A stretch of DNA of 64,000 bases, from the NCBI GenBank assembly GCA_947623455.1, contig OX392532.1, positions 4,485,501 to 4,549,500 of the forward strand, read 5' to 3'. The notes below the pieces were generated by a model. That model was given only the letters and a program-made list of their open reading frames with translations, made no database searches and was not told where the DNA came from. The stretch's first letter is position 1. Every line of letters begins with the position of its first letter. The translations under genes were made by a program, and so were the position numbers. Shown here piece by piece: positions 23,959 through 35,460 of this stretch. This DNA comes from Mimachlamys varia (taxonomy: Eukaryota > Mollusca > Bivalvia > Pectinida > Pectinidae).

Positions 23959-24400
23959 GTAAGTAAGGTTAGGATGACCAAGGTCACAGGGGTCAAATTT
24001 GTGGGGGGGGGGGGGGGGGGGGGAATTTACAAATTATTTTGAATATATAAGAGGGCTACTCTACTAGTCCTCTTATTTATTCAAAAGAATTTGCTAGTAA
24101 ATTATTTAGTGAAACTTTTTTAAGCCAATGAGAATCAAGATATTGAGATTTTTGTGACCGTATTTTCCCACGATTGTACAAATATCCAGGTGAGTGCTAC
24201 AGGCCCTCTGTGCCTCTTGTTTTACTTAGTTTCTTTCAATTTTCATGGTAACATATTTTCATGATTGTTTTTGATGATATGGCATATAGGTATACATGTA
24301 CCCTGTATTAATGTGCGTTCCTACTAGTTAATAGATCTATATTCACTGTACACACCCTGTACTATACAAATTATTTACCAAGCTCGTTTTTCATTACCAG

Positions 24401-24581
24401 ATTTATCATTAACTACGCCGACAATCGTGACACTCTTCCCCAATGGAGGGGCTATGTTCCTGCTCTTCTCATGTTGTTTGTGGCCCTATTCCAGTCCCTC
24501 TTCTACCACCAAAACTTCAAAGTTGGCATGACTGTTGGTATGAGGATACGAAGTGCCCTGATATCAGCTATCTACAAAAAG
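24401..24581 (+). CDS. ABCC1-like exon: TMD1 TM7
   Basis: 181 nt; one base completes the split Gln codon, then 60 codons to donor GTAAGC. It encodes FIINYADNRDTLPQWRGY, a helix (ALLMFVALFQSLFYHQ), NFKVGMTVGMRIRSALIS and AIYKK. This parallels MRP1 from the W-x-GY block to GMRI-x-(T/S)A-x-x-x-A-x-Y-x-K. A reading frame at 24443-24625 in another phase is a shadow. Confidence 0.9.
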
Positions 24582-25390
24582 GTAAGCAGAGTTTCCAGCT
24601 CACACTCACAAACAACTTAATCTGAATAACCAAATGGCCTAGAGAGAAAACCCACGTGGCAGGTGACCCCATACCTTTACATGTCTGGTTGGGGAATTGA
24701 ACCCCGGCCGGCCACCTTGATGAAAGGCAAGTGTGTTATCCACTGCACCACCTGACCATAAGGTCAGTAACATCATATAGGGATGCATGACTTCAAAGTT
24801 TGTTCAATTGAATGAACTTTACCCATTTTCAAGGTCATATCCCTTGGTGAAATGTGTTATAATATCCAAACAACTTCTCCAACTGATATTGGCCCTGTAG
24901 CGTTCTGGGGTAAATGGCTACCAAGTTTGTTTTAGTCAATGACCTTGACTGTTTTCAAGGACACACAGGTAATAGTTGTTCGGCATTTGAAGCTTCTTTT
25001 CAGAAACCAATAGGTCCTTGGTTATATTGCTATTGCAGTTGTGTGGTAGCTTATGTTTGAAAGTTAGCTTTAAAGTTGAAGTTACAGAATTTGAATAAAG
25101 TGACTATAGTCTTCTGAGTTGCAGAGCTGTTGATTCAGACCCTCCAGGGCTTTTCTCACCGGAAGAAAGTTAGTGAATCGGGAAAGATTTTTTCACAAGT
25201 AAACTGCAAAGTTTGCGCATTTGGCTTAATTATGAAGTAATTTAGATTGTGAATTATGCCTATTAATGGCCCCAAAACACCCTGAGAAAAAGCCCTGTGG
25301 CCTCATTTGAGCCCCACACATGGAAGTAGTGTAAAGATTGACTTGGTTCGATGCAAAAAAGAACAATGTATCATTCTAAGATGCATTTTA
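24582..25390. other. Start of the 16.7-kb intron
   Basis: Contains a reverse-strand SINE fragment (24646-24758) and a diverged copy (about 24830-24970) of the repeat found at 44700-45200 (CAAGGTCA, CAACTTCT). No gene seen. Confidence 0.5.
24646..24758 (-). mobile_element. SINE fragment, reverse orientation
   Basis: Reverse complement of the tRNA-like head and the start of the body of the SINE at 3489. The B box is seen as GGAATTGAACCCCGG, the A-box region as GTTATCCACTGCACCACC, and body sequence as GTGACCCCATACCTTT and CCCACGTGG. The 3' tail is missing, so it is truncated. Confidence 0.8.
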
Positions 25391-25394
25391 TTTA

Positions 25395-26575
25395 GATATA
25401 TTTACATTTGCGCTGCCACTCGCTACATTAATTACCAGAAAAAAATCCTTTCATAAAAGTATGAAAGCAATGGTTTAAGAGACGTAGCATGTGGTTTAAT
25501 TATGACGTCATAGATCAAGCATGTTCAATGAGTCTTGACGCGTCGCTTCGAATAACAAGGAGAATGCTTTAGCGTCAAACGCACAAATGACTTATTGTTA
25601 TCATTGACGCCAATTTCATTCAATCTGGGCTGTTCCACCAATGTCATTTAAATGACGACACATATACAAAAGCATGTAATAAACTATTATTTTAAAAAAA
25701 ATATGAATGAATTTAAGCAATTGTTCTATAGTAAAAATGTAAATATATTGATTGAAAGTAATTTTTTTAACTTTCATAGTGCTATGAAAGGTCAGTCGTT
25801 GCGTTCATATTTAACATGAAGCCCAAGCGGGCTTCATTCAATATGGATAAAACGGCTGGCCTTTCATAGCACTATGAAAGTTAAAAAAATGACTTTCAAT
25901 CCCTATTTAGTAGATCAAAGGAAAACCGTAATAGAAAATGTATCTTGAAATGAAGCGAAAAGGACTTTGTATAGTTTTGTCTGTTTTGGATCCAAAATCT
26001 GTCAAATTTTAATTTTCATTATTGAACTCTTAAATAATTTTATTTCAAATATAGTTACATCCCTAATGCAATTGTAATAATATTTATTTTTAATTTTTGC
26101 TATGGTTGACATCCCAAATATGCATAAATTTTGCAAATATATTTACGTTTGTGCTGCCACCTGCTATATGAACATTACCAGCAAAAATGCCTTTCATAAA
26201 AGTATGAAAGCAATGGTTCTTCGAGATGTACTAGCACATGGTTTAATTATGACTTCATAGATCAAGCTTGTTCAATGAGAGTCTTGTCGCACCATTTCGA
26301 ATAACACGGAGAATGCCTTTGCGTCAAACGCTCAAATGACGAATTATTATCAATGTCATGTAAATAAAACATATATACCAACGCAGGTAATAAACTATTA
26401 ATTGGAAAAAATATAAATGAAGTTGAGCAATTGTTCTATGGTAAAAATCTAAATATATAAAAGGTCAGTGGTTACATCCATATTTAGGTGAAGTCTTAGT
26501 TGGCTACATTCAATATGGCTGTAACGGTTGACCTTTCATAGCACTATGAAAGTTAAAAAAATGACTTTCAATCCT
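25395..26575. repeat. Two diverged copies of a dispersed element with a foldback end
   Basis: Sequence from about 25395 to 25900 resembles 26139-26575. Shared blocks include CTTTCATAAAAGTATGAAAG, GGTTTAATTATGAC, ATAGATCAAGC and GCGTCAAACGC. Both end in ACTATGAAAGTT plus AAAAAAATGACTTTCAAT. In the first copy, 25751-25900 is an imperfect foldback: ATTGAAAGT...CTTTCATAGTGCTATGAAAG on the left and its complement on the right, about 45-bp arms, with a small inner hairpin around GAAGCCC...GGGCTTC. The second copy keeps only the right arm. No coding capacity. Confidence 0.75.
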
Positions 26576-27466
26576 TATGTAAATATTTGTTCTACCGGGT
26601 ATTTTGGTCAATTTTTACATAGCAACCATAGAGTGCATTCTTGAACACAATTTATATTTCTCCTTATGATGTGATATAAGTGCCCTTGTATTCTCATTTG
26701 AAATTAAGTTTGTTCAAGAATGCGCTCAGTAGTTTCTGATAGAAAAACTATCCAAAAATGGGCCAAAATTGACTTAATGGTCAAACCCTAATTTACGCAT
26801 ATTTGAGATGGTTGCCATGACAACCAGAGTTAAAACAACAAATAATTATTGTTTCAGTTCTATCAGGGATGTACTCATTTTTGAAATACATTGATTTGCG
26901 AGTTTAATAATCTGTTTCAAAATTTTATGATTTGGGTCCAAAAAAGGCCCAAACCATACATAGTCCTTTAACAAAATACATTTAAACCATAATAAAATGG
27001 GTGGGAGTCGGGGAGGGAGGGGGGAAAGTCTGTCTGTTGATACAGACATAAAGGATAGGTCTTTATCTAGCAAAAGTGTCAATATACAAAGATGTATGTT
27101 ATTATATTAACAAGCAGATGTCTGTTTATAACTACAATTTTCAGAAGGCCATTTATTTATTGATAGCTGGAATTGGAAATTATGTATCTCCAAACTGTTG
27201 TTTATTGCAATGTTGAGTTGACATGTTGATTAACTCATCAAGGTGATTTGCACACCTGAGAAAAATGTGTTGGCAAACTCTTCTATTTTCACATAATATT
27301 ATATTAATTTAGAATATGAATTAAAATTAATTTAATGACCTATCCATATAACAGTATAATTAAGAAAATATAGTCAATATCTGCATTATTTATTAATTTA
27401 AACACAGTCATAATCTATGATATATAATCACAAGTTAATGAAAGGTAAAACATGTACTGGTATAAT
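26576..27466. other. Intron sequence, nothing recognised
   Basis: AT-rich, unique; a G/A-rich patch near 27000-27030 is the only compositional oddity. Confidence 0.5.
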
Positions 27467-27489
27467 GTTGGCTTGGGTAGCTCAGGTAG

Positions 27490-27812
27490 GGGACAATAGA
27501 CAGGTGTGAAAGTGTTCAGTGGGGTACCTAATTATCTAACAGTAGAATTAACTGTCCTCTGGAGAACAATAGACAGGTGTGAAAGTGTTCAGTGGGGTAC
27601 CTAATTATCTAACAGTAGAATTAACTGTCCTCTAGAGAACAATAGACAGGTGTGAAAGTGTTCAGTGGGGTACCTAATTATCTAACAGTAGAATTAACTG
27701 TCCTCTAGAGAACAATAGACAGGTGTGAAAGTGTTCAGGGAGCTACTTAATTATCTAACAGTAGAATTAACTGTCCTCTGGAGAACAATAGACAGGTGTG
27801 AAAATCACCTGA
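27490..27812 (+). promoter_or_regulatory. 73-bp upstream repeat with T-box-like half sites, five copies
   Basis: Five copies of a 73-bp unit, the first and last partial, each holding AATAGACAGGTGTGAAAG. The T-box half-site consensus AGGTGTGA sits at 27502, 27575, 27648, 27721 and 27794, exactly 73 bp apart. Units also contain CTAATTATCTAACAG (homeodomain-like TAATTA) and an E-box CAGGTG overlapping the T-box site. Being upstream of the TALE gene and duplicated with it, a role as an enhancer or proximal regulatory array is plausible; the function is inferred. Confidence 0.6.
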
Positions 27813-28140
27813 TCAGACAGGTAACAATGGTAACTACCTGTACAGTGAGCAAAAATCTGTTCACCTGGGTAATTAGTATAACAGAAGTGATTACTGTAAA
27901 GTGATCTCACCTTGGTCTACCAATCATGACACAGATTAACAGGTCAATTACCCAATCAACCAATCAGAGTGACCTGTTACAGTACACACTTAACAGTAAT
28001 TAGTGGGCTCCACCAATGGGTGGGCGAGGTAACTGTAGCCTGAACTCCTGTTACAGGTGTCAGCCAATGACACACCAAGATCTTGACACCCAAGCCAGAA
28101 CTTTTACTTTAAATATGGTGTCAAGTGTCAAAAATGTCAC
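27813..28140 (+). promoter_or_regulatory. Putative promoter of TALE homeobox gene 1
   Basis: Dense factor-like motifs: CACCTGATCAGACAGGTAAC, a Sox-like AACAATGG, repeated E-boxes, two CCAAT motifs (CCCAATCAACCAATCAGAG, about 27951-27969) and a TATA-like TTTAAATA at 28108-28115. This would put transcription start near 28140, 60 bp before the preferred ATG. The same motifs are kept in the second copy. Confidence 0.5.
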
Positions 28141-28201
28141 AATTCACTCATCTGCCAGAGTTGACACCTGCCATAACCTGACATCACTCAGTGCTACTAC
28201 C

Positions 28202-29674
28202 ATGTCGTTTGACATCCCTTCACCGTTGCCAATGGAGGTTACCCCAGAGACCACCTTGTCTGACATCATCGAGGCGACCATTTTAGATGAACACACCCAG
28301 CTTGATGACCTGCTTGACCTCCTCTGTGATTCTGCTGACCCACTTTCCACTACCCATCATCACTCCGAGGCCACCACTACCCGTCCTTACTCCGAGACCA
28401 CCACTACCCGCCCTCACTTTGAGACCACCACTACCCGCCCTCACTTTGATGAGACCACCACTACCCATCATCACTCCGAGACCACAACTACCCGCCCTCA
28501 CTCCGAGACCACAACTACCCGCCCTCACTTTGAGACCACCACTACCCGCCCTCACTTCCAGACCACAACTACCCATCATCACTCCGAGACCACAACTACC
28601 CGCCCTCACTCCGAGACCACCACTACCCGCCCTTACTCTGAGACCACCACTACCCGCCCTCACTTTGAGACCACCACTACCCGCCCTTACTCTGAGACCA
28701 CCACTACCTGCCCTCAATCTGAGACCACCACTACCCGCCCTCACTCTGAGACCAACACTACCCGCCCTCACTCCGAGACCACCACTAAACACCCTCACTC
28801 TGAGACCACCACTAAACACCCTCACTCTGAGACCACCACTAAACACCCTCACTCTGAGACCACCACTACACACCCTCACTCCGAGGCCACAACTACTCCA
28901 CTGAAGAAACCCACTACTGCCTCCAGTCCTGTCTCAGAATCCAGACCCGACTCCATCTTTGGTTTGCTGTCCTCTGCCTCACCTCCATCTACTCCTCTAC
29001 TCAACCACCCATTCTTCTGTGAGCTACGATCCGTCCTGCTAGATGAGTGTAAGAAGTCTGCCACACCCAACTCACTCTTGTCTACATTCCAACCCAAGTC
29101 CTACTCCACAGTGTCTGACAGGGAGCGCCGACTACAGCAGATGTTCAAGAGACAACACAGTACCCATGGTGATGAGATCCAGCAACTGTCCAGCTTCTAC
29201 CGATACCAGGCCGGAGCAGTGGAAATGGAGCGTCTACAGAATCTACAAGACAGTGCTGCCACCTACCACCCATCCGTCAACAGTTACTACGACAACCAGC
29301 TTCACCTCATCATGGACCGTGTGGAGACCAGCCTTGAGGGACTTGATACCACAACCCGTGAGAGGACCCGCCACCAGAGTGAGCCACTATCTGCCCCGAC
29401 TCGTCCACTGTCCCGACCCGTCCTGTCCCGGAAGGCCGTCCGACTGATGGAAGAGTGGTACTACCTCAACACTGAGCATCCCTACCCGTCACCTGACGTC
29501 ATTCACCGACTCGCCGAGCAAGGTCACATGAAGGAGGAACAGGTGAAGAAGTGGTTCAGCAACAAGAGGAGTCGTTCCCACAACACCAAGACACTGGCCG
29601 AGATCTCCAAGAGACGTCGTCGACCCCACGGACCCCCAAGCATCATCTACCTCCCCAGTTTTGACTACTGCTGA
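28202..29674 (+). CDS. TALE-class homeodomain protein, copy 1 (intronless)
   Basis: 490 residues from ATG 28202 (ACC before ATG, a good context). The frame is open further up to an ATG at 28016, which would add 62 residues, but that one has a weaker context and lies upstream of the TATA-like box. The N-terminus is acidic and Leu-rich (HTQLDDLLDLLCDSADPL), like an activation domain. Then come 20 copies of a nonapeptide (ETTTTRPHS), a conserved helical-looking region (DRERRLQQMFKRQHS onward) and a homeodomain at about residues 405-463. The HPYPS loop and 31 residues between the helix-1 Trp and W48 equal the spacing in MEIS, so this is TALE. Helix 3 is KKWFSNKRSR (W48, F49, S50, N51, R53). A KRRRR basic tail may be a nuclear signal. 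It resembles the spiralian-expanded TALE genes (SPILE) involved in early embryonic patterning; exact orthology is not shown. It is a DNA-binding transcription factor by family. Confidence 0.85.
   Translation: MSFDIPSPLPMEVTPETTLSDIIEATILDEHTQLDDLLDLLCDSADPLSTTHHHSEATTTRPYSETTTTRPHFETTTTRPHFDETTTTHHHSETTTTRPHSETTTTRPHFETTTTRPHFQTTTTHHHSETTTTRPHSETTTTRPYSETTTTRPHFETTTTRPYSETTTTCPQSETTTTRPHSETNTTRPHSETTTKHPHSETTTKHPHSETTTKHPHSETTTTHPHSEATTTPLKKPTTASSPVSESRPDSIFGLLSSASPPSTPLLNHPFFCELRSVLLDECKKSATPNSLLSTFQPKSYSTVSDRERRLQQMFKRQHSTHGDEIQQLSSFYRYQAGAVEMERLQNLQDSAATYHPSVNSYYDNQLHLIMDRVETSLEGLDTTTRERTRHQSEPLSAPTRPLSRPVLSRKAVRLMEEWYYLNTEHPYPSPDVIHRLAEQGHMKEEQVKKWFSNKRSRSHNTKTLAEISKRRRRPHGPPSIIYLPSFDYC
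28353..28900 (+). repeat. Coding 27-bp minisatellite, 20 units (copy 1)
   Basis: In-frame 27-bp repeat (GAGACCACCACTACCCGCCC plus TCACTCC) encoding the Thr-rich nonapeptide. Variants give HHHS, RPYS, RPHF, RPHFD (one extra codon), CPQS and KHPHS. Long open frames on the other strand and in the +1 frame across this region are artefacts of the repeat. Confidence 0.92.
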
Positions 29675-30560
29675 TACCTGTTGCTATAAATTGTGCTATA
29701 TGGACTCAACAAGTGCTATATTTGTAAATGTATACCATATTGTTTCAGTGCTGGTTACATGTGTCTAATGATTTTTTTTAAAATCAAGTTCTTAGTGCTT
29801 TAAATTCTTCCTAAAGAAAATGTGCTTGATATTTACTCTACATAATTATGCATTATTCTAATATTTAGTGGTCCATGTTACATCAATGAATTTGTGCTGT
29901 ATTAATGGATATTAATATATCTTGTATTTTATTTTGAATTATTATGTGTTGTATCTAGTATTATGTATTGTATCTAGTATTATGTATTGTATCTAGTATT
30001 ATGTGTTGTACTATGTTCTGTATCTAGAACTATGTTCTGTATCTAGTACTATGTTCTGTATCTATAGTATTATGTTGTATCTATAGTATTATGTTGTATC
30101 TAGTATTATGTGTTGTATCTAGTATTATGTGTTGTATCTAGTATTATGTGTTGTACTATGTTCTGTATCTAGTACTATGTTCTGTATCTAGTACTATGTT
30201 CTGTATCTAGTATTATGTTGTATCTATAGTATTATGTGTTGTATCTAGTATTATGTGTTGTATTATGTGTTGTATCTAGTAGTATGTTGTTTCTAGTATT
30301 ATGTACTGTATCTAGTATTATGTACTGTATCTAGTATTATATACTGTATCTAGTATTATGTGTTGTATCTAGTATTATGTATTGTATCTAGTATTATGTG
30401 TTGTATTATGTGTTGCATCTAGTATATGTTCTGTATCTAGTATTATGTTCTGTTATGTGTTGTATTTTAATGTTGGTGTTACATGTTAATATGTAATGGT
30501 ATATCCATGACTTGTACTTTATGTTTTTCTACATATCTAATAAAATATCTTAGAAATCTT
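29675..30560 (+). other. 3' untranslated region with short tandem repeat
   Basis: After the TGA, unique sequence runs to about 29940, then about 530 bp of a 15- to 20-bp repeat (TATCTAGTATTATGTGTTG and variants with ACTATGTTC) to about 30470. AATAAA at 30539-30544 is the likely polyadenylation signal. The second gene has the same arrangement, so the repeat is probably transcribed. Confidence 0.65.
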
Positions 30561-32815
30561 ATACATCTATTTTTGTTATTTTCTATGTGTCTGCTTAATC
30601 ATGTAAGAATTGACAATAACGTGGGCAAGTTATGCCCCCTGAAACAAAGATTCAAATTGTTTTATGCATAATCAAACTCAAAGAATAGACAGGAGAAATC
30701 TATTCAATATCCAATATTATGGAACTGTAATTTGTGATAATCTTACTCCTCTAGGTTTCATCAATATGGTATTGCATGCAAGATTTCGAGATCTGATGAT
30801 TGCGGACATCCAAATCACCAGGTGTCCATAGTACATGTCTTCTGTTCATAATTCTTTTTATTACTATCACTAAATAAAATGCTTGATGGATCTTCCTAAT
30901 ATTTTATATAAAGGTTTCCCTTGATTGTAAAACCCTCTTTTAAGATCAAAAAAGAAAAATGAAAATGATGTAAATGTCAGCACTGATATGACATTTAAAT
31001 TTACATTTTTGCTATTTTACAAGAGATACCTGATATAGAGATATGACAAATTTCATATGTACTGTTAGATTTCCCTAAGTGCGTAGTTGTGCCCTTTGTC
31101 AATTTTGGGACTGATCAGAAAAAAAAGATTGACATGTGGCCATCTTGGAATTTGACATTGAAAATTTTTTCCTAACTGTATCTTGTATCACATTTGACTC
31201 CAGGGTCTGTCTCGCCCTTTCAGACGTAACAAATTGAGTTATAACTATTAAATTGTTGAGGTCCCCATCCTAAAACTATATATATATATACCATTGCTTA
31301 GCATAAAGAGACAATCACAATCATGATGTTAGATTTGACCCAAGGTCTGTCATGCCCTTGCAGACTTGACTCCTGAATCATAACACAGAATTAAGACAGC
31401 CATCTTGGATTTTGACAATGAAAATTTGTTATTGTTATGAAGTATTGGATGGATCTTATGCAGATTCCCCTTGTTAATAAATACAAGATGGATCTCTCAT
31501 AAAGTTTTCGATTTTGAAACTTATCAGAAAAAATCAAACTCTCTGACTAGATTAGACACCTTATTTCACCTGTTATTAATTTTCACAAGAAATTTCATAG
31601 CATTAGGATAAAATACACTATTGAAAAAAATAGAATTAAGATTAAATACATACATGAAAGTTAAAATAAGAAGGGAAAAGATCCATCTTTCTAAGAATGA
31701 ATGAAAAATCATCAATGGTGGGCGACAAAATATAATAAATTAGTATGATAGGGGCTTTTAAAGGGAACAAAATGAAACACAACTTGGTTGTATCCTGCTT
31801 GTAGAATATTGTATGTATTTCCATTTTTTCATTAACCACAAAATCATGTGATATAATTAGATTCTCACTTCGGACAATGTATAGTCTGCCTCATTTCAAA
31901 ATAAAAATATTATTTGTATAAAATTGAGTGTTTGCCACAAAATTCTCCTGATTTTATGACAGATTTATGGAAATGAATGTTATTTGGTCTTCAAATGTTG
32001 ATCATTTAAATTTAAGTGCAGGGCTTAGATTATTTTTTTTCTTCCACTAGGCACTGTGCCTAGTTGCTACCGAAAACTCACTCGGCACCTCCAAATTTTA
32101 CCAGGCACCATATACAGTGTAGATAAAACAAAACAGATTGCTTGTTGGAAATTAATTAAATACGGAATATAAAATTATAGCATATATTCAAATTCTTTGC
32201 TATTGATTTAAAAGATATAAAATGTGTTGATTATATAATATCATTAAAAGATGACAATATTCAATATTAAATGTTTGTTTTATATTTCAAGTTGCTCAGT
32301 GTTACATGTATGTCCATACTTTCGTACTTTCAATCATGATTGGAACTTCATCATTTTGAAACTGGTTATCATTGCTGATTTTCATCAATATTATTAAACT
32401 CTTGTTTCATCATTATCATTTAATCAAATTATATCATTATAAAATCTATTTCAACTTTGTTTTACTTTTCAAACTGTACGGTGCAACGATGTCTATACTT
32501 GTACTTGCAATGCTTGTTGGTTTTCCTTTGTTTTTTCACATCCTTAACATACAGATTACGCAACATTGGAAATTCACCAATTCAATCAGTGTCTTTTTGA
32601 CGCTTTAGTATAGGCCGGTCATGTCTGTTGTAAGCGCACAAAGGATCTGGACCAGAAATGAAGTGACCTAACGCGGCTGAGAAAAGCGAGACTGACAAAA
32701 GTTGAATACATTTTAAATATGTTTTGTTAGGAACATTAGATAACTATCGTTTTTAATGAATTGTTGTGCACAATGTTTGAAATACATGTAGCATATATTG
32801 ACAGTCAGTAATCAA
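30561..32815. other. Intron sequence between the homeobox copies
   Basis: AT-rich, unique, no gene supported. A 17-bp perfect palindrome (CTAGGCACTGTGCCTAG, 32047-32063) and nearby GGCAC motifs are the only structure noticed. Confidence 0.5.
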
Positions 32816-33060
32816 TTTTACTCGGCACTATCGGTGCTGAGTGGTAAGGAGGACCCCACTCAGCACCGGGGCATTTCCACTCGTCTGGACGAGTACTTAA
32901 TCGAAGCCCTGAAGTGCCAGACACGCTGTATTTTTTGTCTCGCCTCGACGATAGTCGAAAAAGCGAGACTTAGGTGTTACTTTTCCGGCGGCTCCGGCGG
33001 CAGCGGCGGCAGCGGCGACGGCGGCGGCGTCAACATTTGCGTTAAAGTCCACTTTTAACA
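32816..33060. other. Hairpin and GGC-rich patch
   Basis: A perfect 13-bp stem (CGGTGCTGAGTGG, 32832-32844, with CCACTCAGCACCG, 32856-32868) has an 11-nt loop. Further on lies a GGC/AGC trinucleotide-rich run (about 32990-33030). Short ORFs on both strands here encode Gly- or Ala-runs and lack other support, so no gene is called. Confidence 0.55.
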
Positions 33061-34080
33061 GTGTTATAATTGTCCTATTGAATTGAAAGTTGGTCACATT
33101 GTTTAAACCATCATACTTAATACCTTACCTCAATTTAACTCTTTCCGTACTTTGAGTTCCTTCCGGATGCTGTACCGGAAGTAGTTATAAGGCTCGCCCC
33201 CAGAAGTTTAAACAAAATGGCAGACTACATGTGCATTTTTGATGTGTTGTTTTTTCATATAAAAACTCAAAGGTTAGTGTTATCTTTGTACATAATTAAG
33301 AACTATTTAACTGAATAAAATCTAGATGTCAGATTGAACACTTTGAAACGTCCTATACACTGTTATCTGAAATGCAAATGTAGCAAGGCCGCCATATTGT
33401 TTACATTAACAAATTTTTGAGAAATTATCACCAATTGCTCTAACGCAAAAATATGTAACCCAAACGAAATAAAAACGAATTTCTCAACAAAAATGTTTGA
33501 TTCAAAAGTTTTGACCACCTTTTATTTGTCATCGCATCAGATGATTGTTTATGTCGATTGATGGTTTCAACAAATCAACACTTCAATAACGTCAACTAAG
33601 CTTGTCGACTAAAGTCGACAACGGGGAAGAGGGAGCTATAATTTATGTCGACTATAGTCGACAACGGGGAAGAAGGAGCTGGGAACATGGGAATTTTGAG
33701 AATTTGCGTTAAAGTCCACTTTTTATATTGTTACAGATATCCGATTGAATTGAAACTTTATGTAGTTACTGACAATATCATACTGAACATCTTAGTGAAA
33801 TTTGGAGGAAATTTAATACAGGTTTTGCTGTTTTGGGTCAAAAACATGGGAATTTTGAGAATTTGCGTTTAAGTCCACTTTTTATAGTGTGATGATATCG
33901 GATTCAATTGAAACTTAGGGTAGTTACTAATATGATCATACTGAAGACCTTACCGAAAATTGGAGGAAATTTTGGGGTAAAAACATGGGAATTTTGAGAA
34001 TTTACGTTAGCATACACTATTTATAGTGTTTTTAATATGTAATTAAATTGAAACTTGGCTACATGTATGTTACAGATATA
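33036..34080. repeat. Interspersed ~150-bp repeat, four copies
   Basis: TTTGCGTTAAAGTCCACTTT or close variants recur at about 33040, 33702, 33861 and 33998. The last three sit in longer similar units (GGGAATTTTGAGAATT before, and GATTGAATTGAAACTT after). The copies at 33687-34080 are in tandem at roughly 140-160-bp spacing. A separate duplication with TCGAC motifs (GTCGACAACGGGGAAGA) lies at 33615-33680. No coding capacity recognised. Confidence 0.65.
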
Positions 34081-35340
34081 ATCTTGCTGTATGTATTTTG
34101 TCATACTAATTTTTACGTTGGGACTTAATATTATCGGCAAAGCGGGAAAGGCGAGACATATAATTACGCGTAATTCTTTTTTAAAATCCAAACTTTGAAA
34201 AATTGATGTCAATATATCAGGAAAATCAGCTATGGGCAGTTCAAGGTTTTATGGTGTGGACCAAAAAGTATCCTGCCATGTTAATCCTCTTATATTTTTG
34301 GAGTACAAGTTATTGGAACTTCCGACTGGGGCTATTTCAATTTCAAAACATTTTCTTATTGATACATTAAACAGATTAACAAGAAAAACAAAAGAATTAG
34401 TAAACATCTGTATCAATAAATGGATTAGACAACAGGCTAAGCCTATATTAGTCTTTTCCAAACAAATAACCAGTATCCTAATATACATATATATATACAT
34501 GAACAGAATATTGTAATTAGTTAAGTAGGAAAGAAGCAGTATATTGTTTTTTTAATCAATTCAAGACCACATTCTCACTCACTCTCACAAGTTTATTAAT
34601 TAAGTAAATTATATTGTTTAGAACTGCCATATTATAAACTATTTATATATTGAGAATCTTTTAGTGTTTCTTATATATGAGCTAGTATGTTTAAGTATAG
34701 TTAAATTAATTTCATCAGACATACCAACTACTCAATTCAATATAACATCTAAATGAACATAACCTAAAAGATCATATATAGAAACAATATGATGTCTTTC
34801 ATTTCTATAGTAAGGACAGTGAAAGAAAAAATGAATTGAATTTTCCATAAAATAACTACATGCACAGGAACCATCACCAGACTGGGGCTATGGGCTGACA
34901 TTTCGGTGAGGATAACATGTATTACTTGGACCTGCATTTTGACTTTTGACCTATAATGCTTCATCAAAGAAACTGTTTGTATGGGTTCTATCTGGTACAC
35001 TTCACCTCACTGGAGCTCCATATTTGGGGTTTAGGTTCACCTTGGTGTGTCAGGTATCAAAGGTAGGGCACTCTGACCTATAGTTTGACCTTTGACCTAC
35101 ATCAGGTGAAACATTCTTGCATGGGCTCTATCCCATACACTAGAAGTCACCAGAACTTCAAACTCGAAGTATGGGTTCACCTTCGTGAGGCAGTGTGTCG
35201 TGTATCAACCTATATATTTTAACATTTGATCTACATCTTTCCTACACTGCTAATGTGTAGCTAGCAATTAAAAAATCTTATTTTGGGTATAGGTTTATAT
35301 TTATGAAACATCATTATTCGGTAGGGGGACAGTAATTCGC
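34081..35340. other. Intron sequence, nothing recognised
   Basis: Unique AT-rich sequence; ORFs below 95 codons without recognisable domains. Confidence 0.45.
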
Positions 35341-35460
35341 AAAATTGTTGTGTAATAATAATAATAATATACAATATTTGATATAGCGCCCTATATAGCT
35401 ATCATAAGCCACTCTAAAGTGCTTTACATTACATAGATATACATATACAGGTCCAATACA
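35341..35460. repeat. Probable dispersed repeat with ATATAGCGCC motif
   Basis: (AAT)n followed by GATATAGCGCCCTATATAGC and CACTCTAAAGTGCTTTACAT. This arrangement is common as an interspersed repeat in marine invertebrate genomes (recalled, unverified). Boundaries are not clear. Confidence 0.4.

Larger units (their letters stand above)
27467..30560 (+). repeat. Segmental duplication, copy 1 (homeobox gene block)
   Basis: The block from ATAATGTTGGCTTGGG (about 27463) to the AATAAA region near 30545 is matched by about 36997-40250. It covers upstream tandem repeats, promoter, coding region and repeat-filled 3' UTR. Coding flanks of the internal repeat are nearly identical; the upstream copy number and UTR repeats have diverged. 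Confidence 0.9.

Noticed and set aside
24443..24625. ORF of 60 codons over an ABCC exon
   Set aside because: Different phase from the spliced frame, which gives a clear TMD1 match.
28283..28904. Antisense and +1-frame ORFs of about 200 residues across the Thr-rich repeat (also at 37646-38518)
   Set aside because: 27-bp units keep several frames open; only the frame with the homeodomain has conserved non-repeat sequence.
32798..33097. Small proteins with Gly/Ser or Ala runs on either strand
   Set aside because: They arise from a GGC/AGC trinucleotide run; no domain, and nearby sequence is repeat-rich.
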